The notes below the pieces were generated by a model, which made no database searches, had not been told where the DNA came from, and worked only from the letters and a program-made list of their open reading frames with translations. Shown piece by piece: positions 62,525 through 64,000 of a stretch of DNA of 64,000 bases. The DNA comes from Drosophila miranda (Eukaryota > Arthropoda > Insecta > Diptera > Drosophilidae). Position numbers and translations under genes: made by a program. Within the stretch, counting starts at the first letter, position 1; each line of letters starts with the position of its first letter. The stretch lies in the NCBI RefSeq assembly GCF_003369915.1, contig NC_046678.1, forward strand, positions 1,736,001 to 1,800,000. Reading direction: 5' to 3'.

Positions 62525-64000
62525 ATCTTGTTATCAGTTATCTTGTATGATTTAATAATAAATTAAATTGTTCTATTTAAATTTGATGTATTTGTAATAA
62601 TGCTAAATGTATTTTTTGCGCGTTCAATAATTTTTATTTAGTCTCACTCGTTTGTATCTTTGACCTTTCAAATTTTTCTAAAATCAAATATAATAACTTG
62701 GAGAAAACAGCCTCTAGTAAGATAATGTGGACTAGATATATGTATTCCTACAATCTTGGGTAATCTTAAAATGTTCATACTTCATGTATGTATAACAAAA
62801 GTGTAGTTTTGAAACAGAACAGGAGTCAGAAAATGTATCTAATGTAACTTCTCTAATATACTGCGCAATAGACACTGTATTATCAATATTAAATATGATT
62901 GACTATAAATATATAAGTCTTTTTATTCACATTAATCGTAAGCTTTATATAGGTAGTTGTCTCATGTTGCTCATACATATTATTACATCATATTTATAAA
63001 TAAATATAATTTGTATATGATATTTGTGTCTGACATTATCTATGTTTGCATATGTGCTGGTCTTAATATTTATGCCTATTTATCAGTCAAATTATTTTGT
63101 ATTACTTCTTTTCTGTAAACTAGTGTCGTACATTCAGGGTTTAGACCCAATTTAATTTTGAAATTTTATTTTTTATAAATTTTTCTTTCTTTAGTGCGAG
63201 AATTGCCATTATCGCTTTATATTTGTGTCCTACATATGTATGTATGTATGTATTTATGTATATGTCGTTTAAAAATGTTACTAGAATATGATAACCATCA
63301 AAATCTATTTTTTATATTGTTAAAAAAAAATGTTTGAAACGTATTCTTTTTAAAACATACAAAATGCAATACAAAAATAGGACCTTATCATTTTTTTTTA
63401 AAGAGAATAAAAGAGGTTTTTCAACAACATACTGGTACCACTTTACCGTTCATTCAACAAAACCGCTGTGCAGAATTGAAAGGGACGAAAAAGCAATCTG
63501 ACATTCTAAGTGATAGAAAACGAAAAAATTTAAATAAAATATTTTTTGTGTAAGTGCTAGCAACGCAGATGTATTAAAAAGGATACTGTCAATTTAGAAA
63601 ACAAATTTCGGCATTGCATCAGATAGTTCTGATGATTAAGGTTCTGTAGTTACACATGTATGTTTGATACAAATGTATGCAGAAAATACAATATTAAGAA
63701 AAAACAAAATAATCGCTTTATATCGACTCAGCAGATGAGGTCTGTGCGTTGCAAGCTTCTGGTAAAAATCATAACAAATACATATGTCAAAAAGGGACGA
63801 TTATTACTTTGAATGATTTCGTTTAAGTTAAATCAATAATCAACAAATCTAAAAAATATTCGAATAATTTTAGGAATTAACTTGGATTGTACCTGTAATG
63901 TGCCAGAAATTCATATTCGTAGAGGTGTAAGATTGTATGTACGGATGGAGGTTGTACATACTTTTTTTGACGGTCAGACACCAATAGTATAGCAGGATTT
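62525..64000. other. AT-rich flank, no gene recognised
   Basis: About 1.5 kb with no open frame above chance and no repeat I can name. Contains 'acatatgtatgtatgtatgta' at 63230-63252. Confidence 0.45.

Overview
The window is insect nuclear DNA from a Drosophila species other than D. melanogaster. The genes are split by short GT-AG introns with poly-pyrimidine/AG acceptors. The proteins are clear orthologues of genes that sit on the melanogaster fourth ('dot', Muller F) chromosome. Introns and intergenic DNA are packed with DINE-1-type repeats, LOA-type LINEs and a gypsy-family element, which is typical of the dot chromosome. I cannot name the species; the LOA/Bilbo-like LINEs would suit an obscura- or ananassae-type fly, but that is a guess.

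Layout, left to right: (1) 1-1210, hAT-like DNA transposon remains, including an intact-ended 652-bp hAT element with TIRs and an 8-bp target duplication. (2) 1921-11127 (+), Eph receptor tyrosine kinase in 13 coding exons, whose activation-loop intron holds a 2.1-kb Tc1/mariner-like element that itself received DINE-1 copies. (3) 15703-22480 (+), gawky/GW182, the miRNA-silencing scaffold, 9 coding exons, with a DINE-1 in one intron. (4) 24787-28566 (+), a kainate-type ionotropic glutamate receptor, 12 coding exons. (5) 29854-30786 (+), an intronless, unrecognised, predicted type II membrane protein. (6) 31189-37080, a transposon block: a LOA-type LINE fragment, several DINE-1 copies in opposed orientations that form large inverted repeats, and a 423-bp retroposon with a 13-bp target duplication. 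(7) 38256-41808 (+), the SLC6 GABA transporter Gat, 11 coding exons. (8) 43727-44757, one full-length DINE-1. (9) 45259-47693 (+), the TGF-beta ligand maverick, 2 coding exons. (10) 48509-49345 (-), a one-exon homologue of human C1orf198 (DUF4706), convergent with mav. (11) 50000-54310, nested, broken LOA-type LINEs. (12) 55936-62524 (-), a gypsy/17.6/297/Tom-type element with LTRs, tRNA-Ser primer site, gag, pol and env, all frame-broken. (13) 62525-64000, AT-rich DNA with no recognised gene.

Functionally the host genes are neural and signalling genes (axon guidance, glutamate reception, GABA uptake, TGF-beta signalling) plus the RNA-silencing factor GW182. They are independent transcription units, not an operon. 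I found no wholly new system. The best candidates for a second look are the nested transposons with readable ends, the large perfect and near-perfect inverted repeats in 32.9-37.1 kb, the unrecognised membrane protein at 29.9 kb, the conserved-but-uncharacterised C1orf198 homologue, and the retroelement whose two LTRs read as identical while its coding frames are broken. Exon boundaries were placed by eye from splice consensus plus reading-frame and family continuity; transcript data were not available.
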